Origin: Scenedesmus sp. ARA3
Taxonomy: Eukaryota; Chlorophyta; Chlorophyceae; Sphaeropleales; Scenedesmaceae
Direction: 5' to 3'
Length of the DNA: 64,000 nucleotides
Assembly (NCBI GenBank): GCA_004335835.1
Contig: RWJK01001085.1
Span: forward strand, 1-64,000
The notes under the pieces are model-generated. The model saw nothing but the letters and a program-made list of their open reading frames with translations, searched no databases and was not told where the DNA came from. The position numbers were made by a program, and so were the translations under genes. The first letter of the stretch is position 1. The number at the start of each line of letters is the position of its first letter. Below, one piece after another: positions 1 to 13,100 of this stretch.

Positions 1-1952
1 CGCGCTCCATGCGCGCCTGCTGCGCCAGCTTGCGCAGCGCCTCGTCCTTAGCCTGCTTCTGGCGGCGCGCCATCTCCAGCGCCACGTGCTTGCGCATCTC
101 CGTGGCCTCGCGCGCCTTGGACTCCGCCACCTGCAGCGCCTCGCTCAGCGACGCAAACTTGTCGCTGATGGTTTGCTCCTGCGGGAGTGAGGCCGCGGGG
201 GTGCAGCAGAAGGGTCAGCAGGACAGGTGAGCAGGCCATCCGGCGGCAAGCAGGTGGTGAACAGCAGCAAGCGCGTGCAACAGCGGACGACATGCAGCCA
301 GGCGCTGTGCATGGCAGTCATACACATCCCTGCACAGCCCAGTCACCTGCACAATGCACCCACCAGCTGCTGCACCGCTGCTGCTGCCGGCCGGCCAACC
401 AACAACATGGCTGCTAGCTTTGCTGCGTGCAGGCCATCTCCCTGACCCTAACCTCATCACCACATAACACTAACCAAACAAAGCAGCAACCAAACAACCC
501 AGCGCCGCACCTGCAGCCCGCGCCCGTCTGCCGCCAGGCGCTTGTCCAGCGGGATGGTGTAACCCTTGGCGTTCTTCCAGTTGCTGATGCAGGGCGGGAT
601 CTTCCAGTTGGCGTGATCCTCAGCAGTCACCGGCCGCGGCGGGCTGTGCATCACCGGCACAGGCGGGCTGCCTGTGCCACGCGGCACCTTGGTGTGCCTG
701 AACTTTGGCGGCTCCAGCGGATCGACTGGCATGTCCTGCAGCTTGATGATGCGCTGCTTAGCACCTGAGGCGTATGCTGCGCCCTGCTGGCTAGGCGTGT
801 ATTTGATGTAGGTGGGCGCGCCGGGCTGCTCTGGCAGTGTGCTGGGGTTCTGCGTGGCCAGCTTGCTGTTCACGCGCTTGTTCAGCGCCTCCAGCGTCTC
901 CCGCGCGGTGCGCTCCACCTCCTCCTCATCAGGCCGCGCCAGGTTCTGCGGGGTATGATAAGGGTTGAAGTTGGTTGGTGTGTTGCGCAGCACAGGTGCA
1001 GGGCAGCAGGGAAGGGGAGCATGGGACTAAAGGCAGGCACATGCGCACATGCCGTGGACGGCAGGCAGGGCCATGGTGAGCGTCCTGGCAGACACTGCTG
1101 CTGCCGCTGCGACTGCTGCTCTGTCAGTGGGCAAATCGGCATCTGCTGCCTGCTGATAATGTGCGACAGCTCCACTGCTACTTTTGCTACATCATGCCAC
1201 CATGCATGTGCTGAAGCATCCTGCGCATGCAGCAACTAGCTGCACAGTAACTGCCGCAACCAGCTGCAACTGGCATGTCTCGGCCAAACTGCCATGCATG
1301 CACCATGCGCGCGCAGCCGGTGTCTGCTGTGAAGCAACATGCAGGGCTAGACACAATCAAGTGCTGTTGCTGCTGCATGTGCTGCTGTGCCGCTGCTGCC
1401 CATGTTCACCAGTGCACACATTAGCTGCTGGTCACCACGCTGTCACATGCAGCATGTGCTTTGCTGCACTGCACCTACCCGCACACATGCAAGTGCCACT
1501 GCTGCAGGCGGCCCTTCACGCAACCAAAACACTGCCACAACAGTTTCATTGCTGTTGTGCTGTCTCACCTGTGGATCCAGCAGGTCCACCTTTGGCACCA
1601 GCGCCTTGTGCCCGCTGTGGATGACCTTGTTGGCACGCTGCCCCTGCCGCAGGATAGCATCATAATTTGCTGCCCCATTGATGTCTACACTGACTGCCAG
1701 CGTCTTGCCACCCTTCTGCTCATCTGGACGGCCCATGTCCAGCGGATACTGCAGCAGAGGCAGCTCTGGGTAGGCCCCACCATCTGCAAAGTCATCCTGC
1801 CTGCGTGGCACGAAGCCCTTGCGCCTGGGATACGGCGGGGGCCCCGTGGTAGCTAGTGCGGTGCTGCCACTGCCTGCTGCTGGGCCCGGAGCAGCTGGTG
1901 CTGCTGCTGCAGGCTGGTGCCTGGGAGCGGGCAGCGTTGCAAGCAGCGACAT
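1..1952 (-). CDS. SNW1: SNW/SKI-interacting protein (SNW1/SKIP, Prp45 homologue), 3' end off the left edge
   Basis: Conserved spliceosome and transcription co-regulator of the SNW family, acting in the nucleus in the NineTeen-complex-associated activated spliceosome. Three exons are visible: 1569-1952, 511-945 and 1-178. They join in phase at DPQ|NLARPDEE and GRGLQ|EQTISDKF. The ATG at 1952 begins MSLLATLPAP, followed by a Pro/Ala-rich stretch and the YPLDMG motif near residue 60. The diagnostic SNW core lies in exon 2 and includes IPPCISNWKNAKGYTIPLDK, immediately followed by RLAADGRG. Exon 3 begins the charged helical segment (FASLSEALQVAESKAREA) that follows this core in SKIP proteins. The C-terminal part lies outside the window. 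An upstream in-frame ATG exists, but the chosen start matches the usual short N-terminus. Family identity is very secure; the start codon is moderately secure. Confidence 0.95.
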
Positions 1953-4274
1953 GGTGCTGCTGCCGCTCCCGTTACTGGGATCAAGAGCTGTTGGGTGTCG
2001 ATGCGGAACAAACTCGGTGCGGCAGAACAGAAGCAAGCGAGTTTGAGCGAGCGACCAAGCAGCCTAGGCAAACTTCCGATGTCAAACTTGCAACAACCTT
2101 ATACCGTGTATGCGAGAGCGTGTGCCCTACCCGAAAGCATGGCAACAGTGGGCAACATGACAGGTGACAGGTTTTGGGTGCCCAGGGCACACTCCGGCTC
2201 GCAGCAGCCTGCAATGTGTCGTGCACCGCAGATCAAGACTTCAAGTTGCTGTGATCTTATCTACTCCTCCTTTCGACACGGCAAAGCGGGTTCAACCTGG
2301 CTGAGGTGCCCCTGCTGAAGGCTTTCTTTGGACAAGATGTGCACAGCTTGGTTTGAAGTCAGACAGGTGAAATGGCAAAGAATTTTACCCTGGAAAGCAC
2401 ACCACGGCATGTGCAGCAGTCTCACGGATCTAAGGGACCCGCACTACACGGCTGGACACCCACTGAACCCTGGACCTCTGCTTCAGCACCGCTAGTTCCT
2501 GCAGTCAGTCAGCCTTACACAAACGCGACATACAGCAATGACTGCTTCCTGAACATCCCAATGCACACACAGCATTTGTTAGAATCACCCAGCAACGTGT
2601 CTGAGAACACAAGGCGCACACCGCCCTGGCAACTCCCTACACAAGGACAGGGTGGCCCTGGGTTGCTCCATACTGGCGGTGCTAGGGGCTACACAGGTAA
2701 GCCCTGTGCGCAGCACCTTCAACGCCTTGTGCACGCTGCTCCTGATCACACATAGACTGTCACATACACATGTCAATATGATACAGTCGGCAAAGGCTGG
2801 GTCAGTGCTGCATACGTTGCAACGACCGCAATGCCTTGGGCCATGCACACAGTCTGCACAGTGTGGTGACAGCCCCCGTTGATATCACGGGCGCAGCACC
2901 AGAATGCTTATGCATTCATTGCGCTCCATTGCCACATCTATCATGCAGCAGGATGCAAGAGGAGACACAAGCCAGATGAGGCTGCAGAGCCTGGCGCGGC
3001 TTATGGCACATCTTAGACAACGTACTGCATTGCCTGCTGCAGAGCTCTGCCGTGAGGGTGCTGCACTGGTGCTGCCTGGGTGGGCAGCGCTATCTCAGTG
3101 CTTATAACTGCCCCCATAACTATGCTGGCGGTGACAGATCCCGACCAGCAAACACAGCAGCAGCTGTGAACCAAGCGCCAGACCTGATGCTCAAAAACCT
3201 GGCAAAACCTGGCAAACAAGCAAGGCGGTGCGCACCACACGGCTGCATTGCCCTGCGGAGACAGGCCACGACACGAATGACGATGCAAACTTCAGCACGA
3301 TAATAACAACAATGGCGACAACAATGGTCAAAGCCAGGTATGCATCTACTGAAGATGCAGCAACAAATACGTATGCAGGAAGTCTGCTGCACTGCTGTGA
3401 CAACTATACAAGTAGATGCACCTGCTGGCAAAGATAGTGAGACGGCTGCAGCAACACAAAATGGCGGCAACACGTGCATGGCATGCATGCATCAAGCAAC
3501 AAGACAACGATGCAACAATCAAACAGCAACACAAAGGATGTGTGCTTGTTAGTCCTGCAACTGCGGACAACATGCAATCAGCCGACTGCCTGACCTGCTC
3601 AGCAAGCGTCATCAGAAGGATGGGCCATGCTGAAATCACACGAATCAGGGTATGTCGGGCTCAAGTGCAGCTGCGATCGTGATGCAGATCAATCAAAGAA
3701 AAGCATTCGCGAGGCTTTCTGTACGCGCATTCCCAGTCAGTCCTGCTCAAGTCATTCCGGCTCTGTAGAAGCATAATAGTTGAAAACTACCTGCGTTCAG
3801 CAGCTAGCCACAGGGGGTGGCAGCAGGCAGGCAGGCCTGAGGCCGCACACCATACACAGGAACCAACGCCTGAACATCACACGGCGGCAACACAGGCCGA
3901 GATGCGACAAGCAGCACAAGGCCAGGGCGCACATTTGCGTCAGATGGCAGCAAAACAGCTTGAAATGTAAGGGCCTTCTCCATTTTATAAATTACGCCCT
4001 GTGCCCACCACACACCCGCTCTGCTCCCTCGGCAACCACTGCCGCACCCCCGCACACACCAGAAGCCCAGCCAGCAGCTGTGCTGCCCGAATGCAGGCAG
4101 CCACACCGCAGCACCACGTCTGAAGCAACTGCACAGCTCGTACAAGTACACTGCGCTGGACGCTAGCCGAACACCTGGTCAGCCGGCACAGCAGCACCCA
4201 GCAGCAACACCAGCAATCTGCTGTTCGGTCCTGCACAGCACCTCGCCTCTGCCTGGGCACGCATTGCCACCTCT
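1953..4274. other. Intergenic: SNW1 upstream region and WNK 3' region
   Basis: This stretch of 2.3 kb lies between the SNW1 start and the WNK stop codon, both on the minus strand. Reading frames here are short, rich in Cys/His/Gln and show no family signature or consistent exon phase. It should hold the SNW1 promoter and 5' UTR plus the WNK 3' UTR. I see no supported gene. Confidence 0.6.
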
Positions 4275-5168
4275 TCAAGTAGCATCAGCAGCAGGCCCTG
4301 GCCCTGACAGTGACACCCCCAGCTCCACACCAACAGCAGCAGCAGCCTCAGGCATTGCCAATGACTGCACCAGCAGCTCCTCCTGCAGGTTGGCCAGCAG
4401 CGCAGTGCCAGCCTCCCTATCCAGCATAGACAGCTCACGCACCAGCTGCTGCGTGCACACCAGCTGGCCCAGCACGTCACCAGCACCTGCATTGCTGCTT
4501 GAATTGTTTGCATTCACACCAGCAGCATCCCCGTTGGCGAGGTAGCCGCTGCTGCTGCCAGCTGGGCTGGAGCCCAGCGGCGCTGCTGCTGCTGCCGCCG
4601 CTGCTAGCGCTGCTGCTGCAGCAAGCACGCCAGACCCACTGCGCGAGGCAGCAGGTGAGGCCCCAGCAGCAGCGCTGCCTGGCGCATCAGGCAGCCCAAG
4701 CATACCAAATGAGCAGGGGGTGCCAGTGCTGGCACTTGCTGCCCCGCCATCTGCCTCAACAGAGCCCGGCGGCTGCGGCGTGCCACAGCTCTCTATCGCT
4801 GCACTGGCTGCTGCAGTGGCCACAATGGCGATGGCGGCGCTCTCGCCAGTGACCTGCGCGTGTGGAGGCGTGCTGCCAGAAGTGCTGGCTGCCGCCGCTG
4901 CTGCTGCCGCTGCTGCGGCTGCTGTGTTGGTGCTGTGCGGCAGCCCCAGCGCCTCGAGCGCCGCCTTGATCTTCTCAGCGATGGCGTTGGCCTGCAGCAG
5001 AGCAAAGCAGTGCACAAACAGTCGCTTGTGTTCACAGCAGGTCCCCAAGAAAGAGAAGCAGGGCCAGCAGGATTCTGCATGCATGCGCCATACATCAAAC
5101 AGAGCTGACAGTCGTGCTGCCTCCCACGCAACAGGCTGGGTACTTGTGCTGCTGGCAGAAGGAAAGCA

Positions 5169-5201
<33 letters not shown>

Positions 5202-8200
5202 GCACCTGCTGCGGCATGAGGCTGAGGTTCTCCAGCATCTCCATGGTGATGTCATCCACGGTGTCCTCGTCAGCGTTGTACTGGAAGCCCACGCGCTTGC
5301 GCATGCCCTGCAGCAGCAGTGTTTTGCGTGCAGCAACACAGAGCAATTAGCTCAGCTGCTCGCACACAACGCTGCAGAGCCTAAGCAAGTCCTCAACAGC
5401 ACATATGTGGCTTACTGCCAACAAAAGACGCAGGGAGACAGCAACAGGCACCAGCAGCAATCGCACGATCAGCAATCGCACCACATGAACAGCAACTTCG
5501 CACAGTAGCAAGGAAAGGCAACTACACACATGGGCCCAGATCTGAGGTTGCACCTGCAGCGTTGCCCTGATATCTCTGCACACCGCCCGCTGCAGCTGCG
5601 CCGTGCCCACCTTGGTATTGAAGAAGCCCACGTTGAAGCTGAGCTGCTGCTGGTCAATCTGCCTGCACACGCAGTCCACGTCATCATCATCACCATCCTC
5701 GCGGATGGGATCCAGGTAGCGCTGCTGCTGCTGCTGCTGCTGCAACAGCTGCTGCTGGTGCTGCGCGTGCTGCTTGCCGTGCGCATGGCCTGGCGGGCCG
5801 TGGTGGTGGATGTTCTGCCACACACCGGTGATGGTCTGCGCATGGGGTGAGCTGCTGCCATCCTCATGCTCACTGTACTCCTCCTCCTCGGTGTGCGTGC
5901 CCTGCATGTATGCAACAGCAGCAGCAGCACCAGCGATCAGCAGCAACACGCCAGCATTCAGCCGCCATGCAACCCTACAGCACTGCGTGTGATACCGGCC
6001 GCACAAGCACAGGCCCCGCCACCACACCTGTAGCACATCAGAAAGGCGTGCTGCGAGTACGTTCCACCATATGGCTGCTGCTACTGAGCAGCAGCAAGCC
6101 AGCGTGTTACAAGCATCAATACAGCGCAAAACATCTTCGCCATTCCAGCACAACCCACCTGGCTGTCAGCATCAAACAGCACATCCTCCTCACTCATCTC
6201 ATCCAGTGAGGGCGGACGCCCACGCTGCTGCCGCCAATGCGCTGCTGCTGCCGCCGCATGCGCAGCCACATCGCCGCTGCCAGCTGCACCCACCGTGCTG
6301 GTGCTGCTGCCTGCCTGCCTGCCCCTGCCGCTGCCCCAGCTGCTGTTGCTTGCAAAGCTGCTCTGGCTGGCAGCTTCAAATGGGCTGTGCATGACCGTGG
6401 ATGAGCAGGAGCAGGCACAGGTGCTGCTGCTGCTGCGGGTGCGAGCAGCAGCAGGAATGGCAAGTGTGCTGGCATCCTGAGGAGGCCAACTGATGGAGGC
6501 AGTCTGCACCTCTGGGTAGCTGCCATCACTAGAAAGCTGCTCCTGCTGCTGCTGCTGCTGCTGCTGCTGTTCACTATGCTGCTGGCTGTCGGCCTGCTGC
6601 TGCTGCTGATACTGTACACTAGCTGCATCGCCGGCTGCTCTACTACTGCTGCTGTGATCCTGCTGGTCTGACTGCTGCGCGACGTCCGACATCTTGCACA
6701 CATGCAGCAGCAGCGGCGAGGCTCCGCTGCTGCTGTCCTTGGGCCAGGAACGCGCCACCTCAGCCGAGGTTGAGCTGCTGCTTGCTGCGTCTAACTGCAG
6801 CAGGCCATCTGTGACAGTGCTCTGCACAGGCTCCGAACCGCCGGCAGACTGCAGGCCAGTCAAGGGCGCGCCGCCGCCGCCGGCGTCATATTCAGCTGCT
6901 GCTGCTGCCACTGCTGCTTCTTCGGCAGCGGCTGCGATTGCTGCCAGGCCTCCGTCTGGTGCTGACAGCGGCACCCGGTGTGGCCCGCCAGCAGCAGCAC
7001 CGGCAGGCATCAGCAGCAGCTCATCGTTATCAACAGGCGTGCCATTCGCTGCCGCAGCTGCTGCTGCCTGCGCTGCAGCCTGCGCAGCTCCCCTGGGGCC
7101 ACTGGCAGCAGCAGCCGCTGCTGCTGCCGCCCCCAGCGCTGGCGCTGGGCCCTTGGCCCAGCCTTTAGCACGAATGGCTTGCACCACATCCGCAAAGAAC
7201 GGATGCACCAGCAGCTGCCGCGCGTCTGGCCGCAGCCTCGGCTCAGGGTTGGTGGTGAGGGTGATGAGTTCCCGCAGCGCTGTGTTCTGCACCTCTGCGA
7301 GTGCTGCTGGCGGGATGCCGCGCGTTACTTTGCGGTAGATCTGCGCCGGGTTGGTGCACTCGCTGTAGGGGTACTGCATCGTGGCCAGCTCCAGCAGGCA
7401 CATGCCAAAGCTGTAGATGTCCACCTGCAGGCACAGCACACACAGGTCAGTACTTACTTACGTGTGACAGCGCCACAGCAGCAGCAGCAGTACCCTGGCG
7501 ACACACAAACACACAACGCCGACACCCTGCTGACTGATCCTCACAACAAAACTAACAAGCACTCCCTCCATCAGCCCCAGCACTAGCTTGGCTGCAAACA
7601 AATTCTGACACACGCAACACATTTACCACACTGCTGTTGCTTCAAACACACTGCCGCCCACCTTCTCATCGTAGTGCTCATCGTACAGCTCCGGGGCCAT
7701 GAACTCAGGCGTGCCGATCACGCTCAGCGGCGCGCTCATGCCGCGCAGCAGCGTGGCAAAGCCCAGGTCGCCCAGCTTGAGCTCCCCCGAGGAGCCGTTC
7801 ACGAAGATGTTGTCGCACTTGAGGTCCCTGCAGCAGGCAACATGCAGCCAGTCAGCGCCAGGAGCAACACTGCAGCACCACGGCCTGCGCAGCATCAACA
7901 GCATGCAGGCGCACTTGCACAGCTTCTGCCCTGACTGTGCAACTGCCGCGATCCGTGGCCGACCTCATACAGCGGCAAGATGCCGCCGGCAGCACCGCGA
8001 ACCCATGCAGCTGCTTCGAGCCACAGATAGCTATTGCCAGCATCAGCGCACGCCGCAGCCGCCTCAGCTGTGTGTGCACCCAGCCGCACCTGTGGATGAT
8101 TGCCGGGTAGTGGCCGTGCAGGTAGACCAGGCCCTGCAGGATCTGCCACGCGTAGCGCTTCAGCGCCGACAGGCTGATGCCCGCGCTGTGCTTGCGCCGG

Positions 8201-9617
8201 ATGAAGCGCCGCAGCGAGCCGTCAGTGAGCAGCTCCGTGATGAACACCAGCACCTGGTGGCCGACAGCAGCAGCAGCAGCAGCAGCGGCAGCAGCAGCAG
8301 CATGTGTGGGCGACAGGTGAGTTGGAGCAGTACATGTGCCCAGCTATGGAGGCAAGCAAGAGGATGAGAACTGTACATGTGGCTGCCAGTACTGCTCAAT
8401 TGCAGGGTGCGTGGCAGCGCTGTTGCAGGGACGTGCGTGACGCCACCCCTGACAGCTGCTCTAGCAGGCACATCAGCGATGCCGTTGCTCTGCACTGCGC
8501 AGCGCAACTCAAACCGCAGCGTGGTACATTAGCTTTGTGATTGCGTTAGTGCTGCTGCTGCTGTGGCTTTGTGCAGCTTGCCACAGGCTAGCCCCGTGCA
8601 ATCCTTGCTGTTGCGCACCTGATGCTGCTTGTCAAACCACCAGTCGTACAGGCGCATGATGTTGCGGTGCTTCAGCTGCTGCAGCATGGTGATCTCGCCC
8701 AGCATACGCGCACGCTCCTTGCCGCTGCAGCACCAATAGCAGCACAACAGCCAGCAGATCCGGCAGTGACAAAGGTGCCTGCACAGTCCTCAACACCGCC
8801 TCGCACCAGCATGCTGGGGACAGCTGAGTGTGACTTTCACTGCTGATTCGCTGCAAGTGCGAGGTGTTGAAGCGCAAACGAGTTTTCATTGCTGTGCACG
8901 CCCGTCGCTCTCGTGCTCAAGCCCACCAGCTACCTGCTAGCTGTGCAGGCAATCCAATTGCGTGTTGTGCCAGTCCGCTGCAGCCGCTCACCTGCCCAGG
9001 CATACGTCCGAGCACACTACCTCGTTCCATGCCACCTCAATGCCCTCCACCTGCAGCGCCATGCCACAAGTTACGCCGCATACACTTGGTGCAGGCGCAA
9101 GAGTACCCTGCCGACCCAGAGTTTTGGTCTGTGCTGCTGTGCTGTGCTGCTGCTGCTGTGCTACACAACTGCTGCACGCACCTCATCGAAGGCCTTGTAA
9201 ACCACCTTGCTTGCGCCTCTGCCAATGCATTCCGCCTGCAAGCATCCAAACACGTGGTGATGTGCAGTACACCATTGCAAGGGAACCTGGGCCGCAATTT
9301 CTGACAGCAGGGACCAGGCAGGGACAGCCATGCAGCTCCGCTGTTTGCAGCTGGCTACATCATCACCCATGGCAGCTCATCCAAGCTGTTTTAGGATGTG
9401 CGACAGCAGTTGCAGGGCAAATCCAGGCCCCCATGCGTTTGCTGACGCTGCTTGGCTCATTGCAATGCCAGGGAACGTAGGGGTGCAAAGACAGTGCAGT
9501 GACGCTGGCCAAGACGCATCATCATGCCTGGCAAGGCAAGGCACCGCATCATGCTTGCCTTACCTTGGTGTAGCGCGATCGTGGCTGAGGAATGGACGCA
9601 GGCCCATCGCTGGGCAT
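4275..9617 (-). CDS. WNK: WNK (with-no-lysine) serine/threonine protein kinase
   Basis: Ten exons join without a frame break to about 1,011 residues: 9564-9617, 9182-9235, 8992-9050, 8619-8724, 8090-8253, 7662-7827, 6159-7424, 5554-5901, 5206-5307 and 4275-4991. The N-terminus is very short ([10 protein letters not shown]), so the kinase domain starts near residue 19. WNK hallmarks are present. The glycine loop is [11 protein letters not shown] with Lys28 in the loop. Subdomain II is VAWNE, with Asn45 where other kinases have the catalytic lysine. [13 protein letters not shown] follows (Asp147), then DLG (166-168) instead of DFG. The activation loop is [12 protein letters not shown] with Ser181, and subdomain IX is VDIYSFGMC. 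The long C-terminal part carries Ala and Gln runs, then a segment ([20 protein letters not shown]) resembling the PF2/OSR1-C-like domain of WNKs. WNKs control ion and osmotic responses in animals and flowering or stress timing in plants; the role here is unknown. The C-terminal low-complexity region is the least certain part of the model. Confidence 0.93.
5171..5200. repeat. (CTG)10 microsatellite just inside a WNK intron donor
   Basis: Ten uninterrupted CTG units on the plus strand (CAG in the direction of WNK transcription). The repeat starts four bases after the intron donor GT at 5205-5204, so the intron opens GTGCG followed by a pure AGC/CAG tract. Confidence 0.9.
6543..6569. repeat. (CTG)9 coding microsatellite, polyglutamine in WNK
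   Basis: Nine perfect CTG units on the plus strand encode a glutamine run in the large WNK exon 6159-7424, within the low-complexity C-terminal region. Replication slippage here would change the length of the Gln tract without a frameshift. Confidence 0.85.
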
Positions 9618-10110
9618 TCTTCTTGCCTGCCTCCGACTTGCCCAAGAGCACGATTCGCTGGGTCAGGCCAAAGCCTCTCCCGGGGCGTCAGCCCCTTTTA
9701 TGGCTTCTTACAAACGATCAAAGGTTGGAAATTGATGGTACCGGGCGTAAGTTCCCACACGACACGCGACACATGCAGCCTCCGCACTTCTGGTTGTTTT
9801 CTTGCTTTCGTTTCGTCACAATTCAATCTGCAACAGTTTGACGTATAATCATTAACAAGTTGATGGGCACCAGCAGCAACCAAGAGGCCAAAGCTGGTAC
9901 AACGACGAAGTCACGAACTTTGCGATCCGAGCGCGTAATCTTGTTTCAAGTGGCTGGTGGTGCTTTGACAGTATGTTGCTGCAGGAGAGCCGTGACTACG
10001 CAGACCCCTAACCCCTTCAGCGGCAGTACATAACCCCTGCCACGTGCTGACATCTTTAGGTTGCCCCGACCCTAACTAGGTCACAGGTATGGCCCGCCAC
10101 CGCAAAGCCC
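9618..10110. other. Intergenic: WNK promoter region and 3' end of the CCDC180-like gene
   Basis: About 490 bp between the WNK start codon and the stop codon of the next gene, both on the minus strand. It should contain the WNK promoter and 5' UTR. No coding signal is visible on either strand. Confidence 0.55.
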
Positions 10111-13100
10111 CTAGACCTCGTCCAGCTCCTCGACCATCCTGCTCCACGCAGGAGCCCACTGCCTTTCCTGCCCCAGCCACTGCCACAGCTGTTGCTTCAG
10201 CTGCGCTACAGCTGCTGCCAGTGCTTGCTCTGTAAGGCACATGGTGGCCTTCTGCGCTCTGATCACCGCCCGCTGGCAGGGGGTATCGTAGCCCACGACG
10301 ACTGGCCCAGTATCAGTTGCTGCAATTTGTGCTGGCGCTGCCGCGGCATTTGCAGCAGCAGTTGCAGCAACTCCCTTCTGCTGTGCAGCTGGCGCCACGC
10401 TACCGAGCCCTGAAAGCAGACAGACAAGTGCACCCAAGTCAGGTGCGCTTCACACCGGCAAGCTACGCTGATGCGACTTGGAATAGCCCAGGCCAGGAGT
10501 AGGCCATGCAGCCTGACTGATGCCGCTGCCAGCGCTGGCCTATGGATGACGGTGACAAAAGCATGCGACATTTTACTGCTTGCCTGCGTGACAAGTGCAC
10601 TCAGCAGCTGCACGCTCAGCAATCTGCAGTACCATGCCGCACGCTAGTACAGCTCACCTGCAGGAGCGCCTCCCACGGCCGCTGCCGCAGCCCCACTGGC
10701 AGAGGCACCAACAGCCTGCTGGTCAGCTGGCTGCCAGCCTAGGCTGCTCAGGCTGACAGCACCCGGGGCCAGGCTCCAGCACACGTATGCGTAGGACCTC
10801 GCAGAGGATGCTGCAGCTGCTGCTGCCTCGCTGCTGGCGTCACCTGGCTTTGCGGGCTTGCTTGCTGCCTTGGCCCCTGCTGCAGGCGCTGGGCTGGGTG
10901 CTGGGCCTGCGCAGAGCAGCAGCGAGTTCCCAGCGCACATCATCATCACTGCTGCCTTCATGCCCTGCCTGGGATGTGAGCACATAATGCTGCTATGGCG
11001 GGCTTGCTGCAATTCGCTCGTTGTGACATGGTGCTGAACTACCGAGGTGCCTACACATAGCACAGCACTGCACCCAGCAGAAGACATCTTCTTCGCATGC
11101 AGCAAGCCGCGGCAACACAGCCATGCCCAAAGCCGCAGCTTATTCGCTGTTGCTGGCTTTCAGAGACAACCCGCACCTGTGGGCGCCGCCTCCTCCTGTG
11201 CCAGCGCCAGCCGCTCCAGCTGCAGCATGCTGCGCTGCTCCAGGCCATCCAGGCCATCAGCAGGGCCGCCAGCCGCCTCCACCAGGTCCGCAGGCATGGC
11301 GCAGCCGTCTAGCAGGCCCAGCAGCAGCCGGCACAGCTCCGCCTGCGCGGAAGACAGCTGGCCGGTCTGGCTGGCGATGAGGGCCAGGCAGCTGGCAGCA
11401 CAGGCTGACGTGAGCTCCGCTGCTGCTGCCTGGCGCGCTGCCTCAGCAGACTTGAGGGCCTCCAGCTCTGAGCGCCTGGATGCAGCAGTGCGGCACATCA
11501 GCAGCATTGTGCGGGAGAGCCAGCAAAACCGCGGTATGGTATTCATATGGATGCAGCATCAAGCGCACAAACTGTGAACTATTACATATCTACGCTTGGC
11601 AGGTATCCGGCCCCTCCTCCAATACTACAATCAGTGATCACAAAGCAACGCACTACTGCAGGGGCCAGGGCAAGCATGTCTATGTGTATAGCGCCATGTT
11701 GCCTGCCACCACCTTACCTGCTAGGGTGCAGCATGCTGGGGTGCAGGCTGGTCTTGTGCAGCTCCAGCTGCTGCTCCAGGCGCTGCCGCTGCTTGGCAAA
11801 CTCGCCGAGCAGCAGGCCCTGCTGCTGCTGCGCTGCAGACAGCAAGTGCCGGCTGAGCAGCTGCAGCGCTGCTGCAGGCACGCGCTCTAGCAGCCGGTGC
11901 GCCTGCACCACCTGCAAGCAGACCGGCATGCTTGTCACGTGTAGCAGTACGTCAAATAGGTCCATGCTCATCTGCCTATCTCACAGGTGTGCGGCGACCT
12001 GCAGTGGCTGAATGGAGGTGGCTAGGCAGCACACTCCTACACGCTGCCTTCTTTGAGCTGCACCAATGCGTGCCACGCACCCCCAGTGGGGCTGGCCCAT
12101 GCCATGCCAGCAAGGGACCGTTTTTTATGTGCTGCTCACCTGCACACGCAGCCGCTTGGAAGCTGTGACCATATGCTGCTGCAGCATGTCTGTAAGTGCT
12201 GCCAGCACAGTATCCACGCCAGCCATGAGCTCCTTGCAGCTGGCAGCGATCTTTGCAGGGTAGCGGATGGGACGTGCAGCCTCCTGGACATGGCAGCAGA
12301 CACCACAGGCGGCAGAGCGTTGGCAACAAAGAGTATGCCTGGATACAGCACGTTGAGCTCTGCAGCTGACCTACATGCACGTGTCGCGTGGTTGACTTGC
12401 ACAAAAGGACACACTGCTCAGAATTTAGCGCAGCACACCTTGGCGGCGTAATACGCCTTTGCAGCCGCCTCGACCTCCTGCTTGGCTGTGGTGATGACGG
12501 CGCGGATGTCAGCAGCCAGCGGCACAGCAGCAACATCAGCTGCTTGGCCAGTGCTACCAGCATGCGCTGCCAGTGCAGCAGCTGCTGCAGCTGCTGCTGC
12601 TGCCGTGGCAGCAGCCACTGCAGGGCTGCTTGCTGGCTTGGTGGGTGAGGCAGACCTCCCGGGTGGTTGGCCTGCAGGCGGAGCAGCAGCAGCGTCAGCT
12701 GCTCAGGTGCCAGCACACATGGTGATCATGCTGTCTGAACAACGTTGCATGGTTCTGGCATGCCCTGAATTGCCAGTACCAGCTAGTCTCTGCGTGCTCA
12801 AGACTTGCATGGAAGCACACTGCTCAGTGCTATGCTGTGGCAGCCCCTCACTGCTAGCCTCACCAGTGCCTGCCTTTCCAGGTGTGCCCTTCTGCCCAGT
12901 GCCTGGCCTGCCCCTGGCAGTTGCATCACCAGCACCTGCACCTGCTGCTGCTGAGGCAGCACCAGTACCGTCAAACGTTGGCAGCACCACTGGCTGCAGG
13001 CTGCTGGTCAGCGTCAGGGCAACGGCGCTGCTGCTCAGACCAGCGCACTGCAATAGCTCCAGCACCTGTCACCGCGGCACAACACCTTCGCGCATGAGCC

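Noticed and set aside
4720..5508. Plus-strand open frame of about 260 codons
   Set aside because: Antisense of WNK exons and introns; rich in Ala and Leu runs from GCA/CAG repeats, with no motif.
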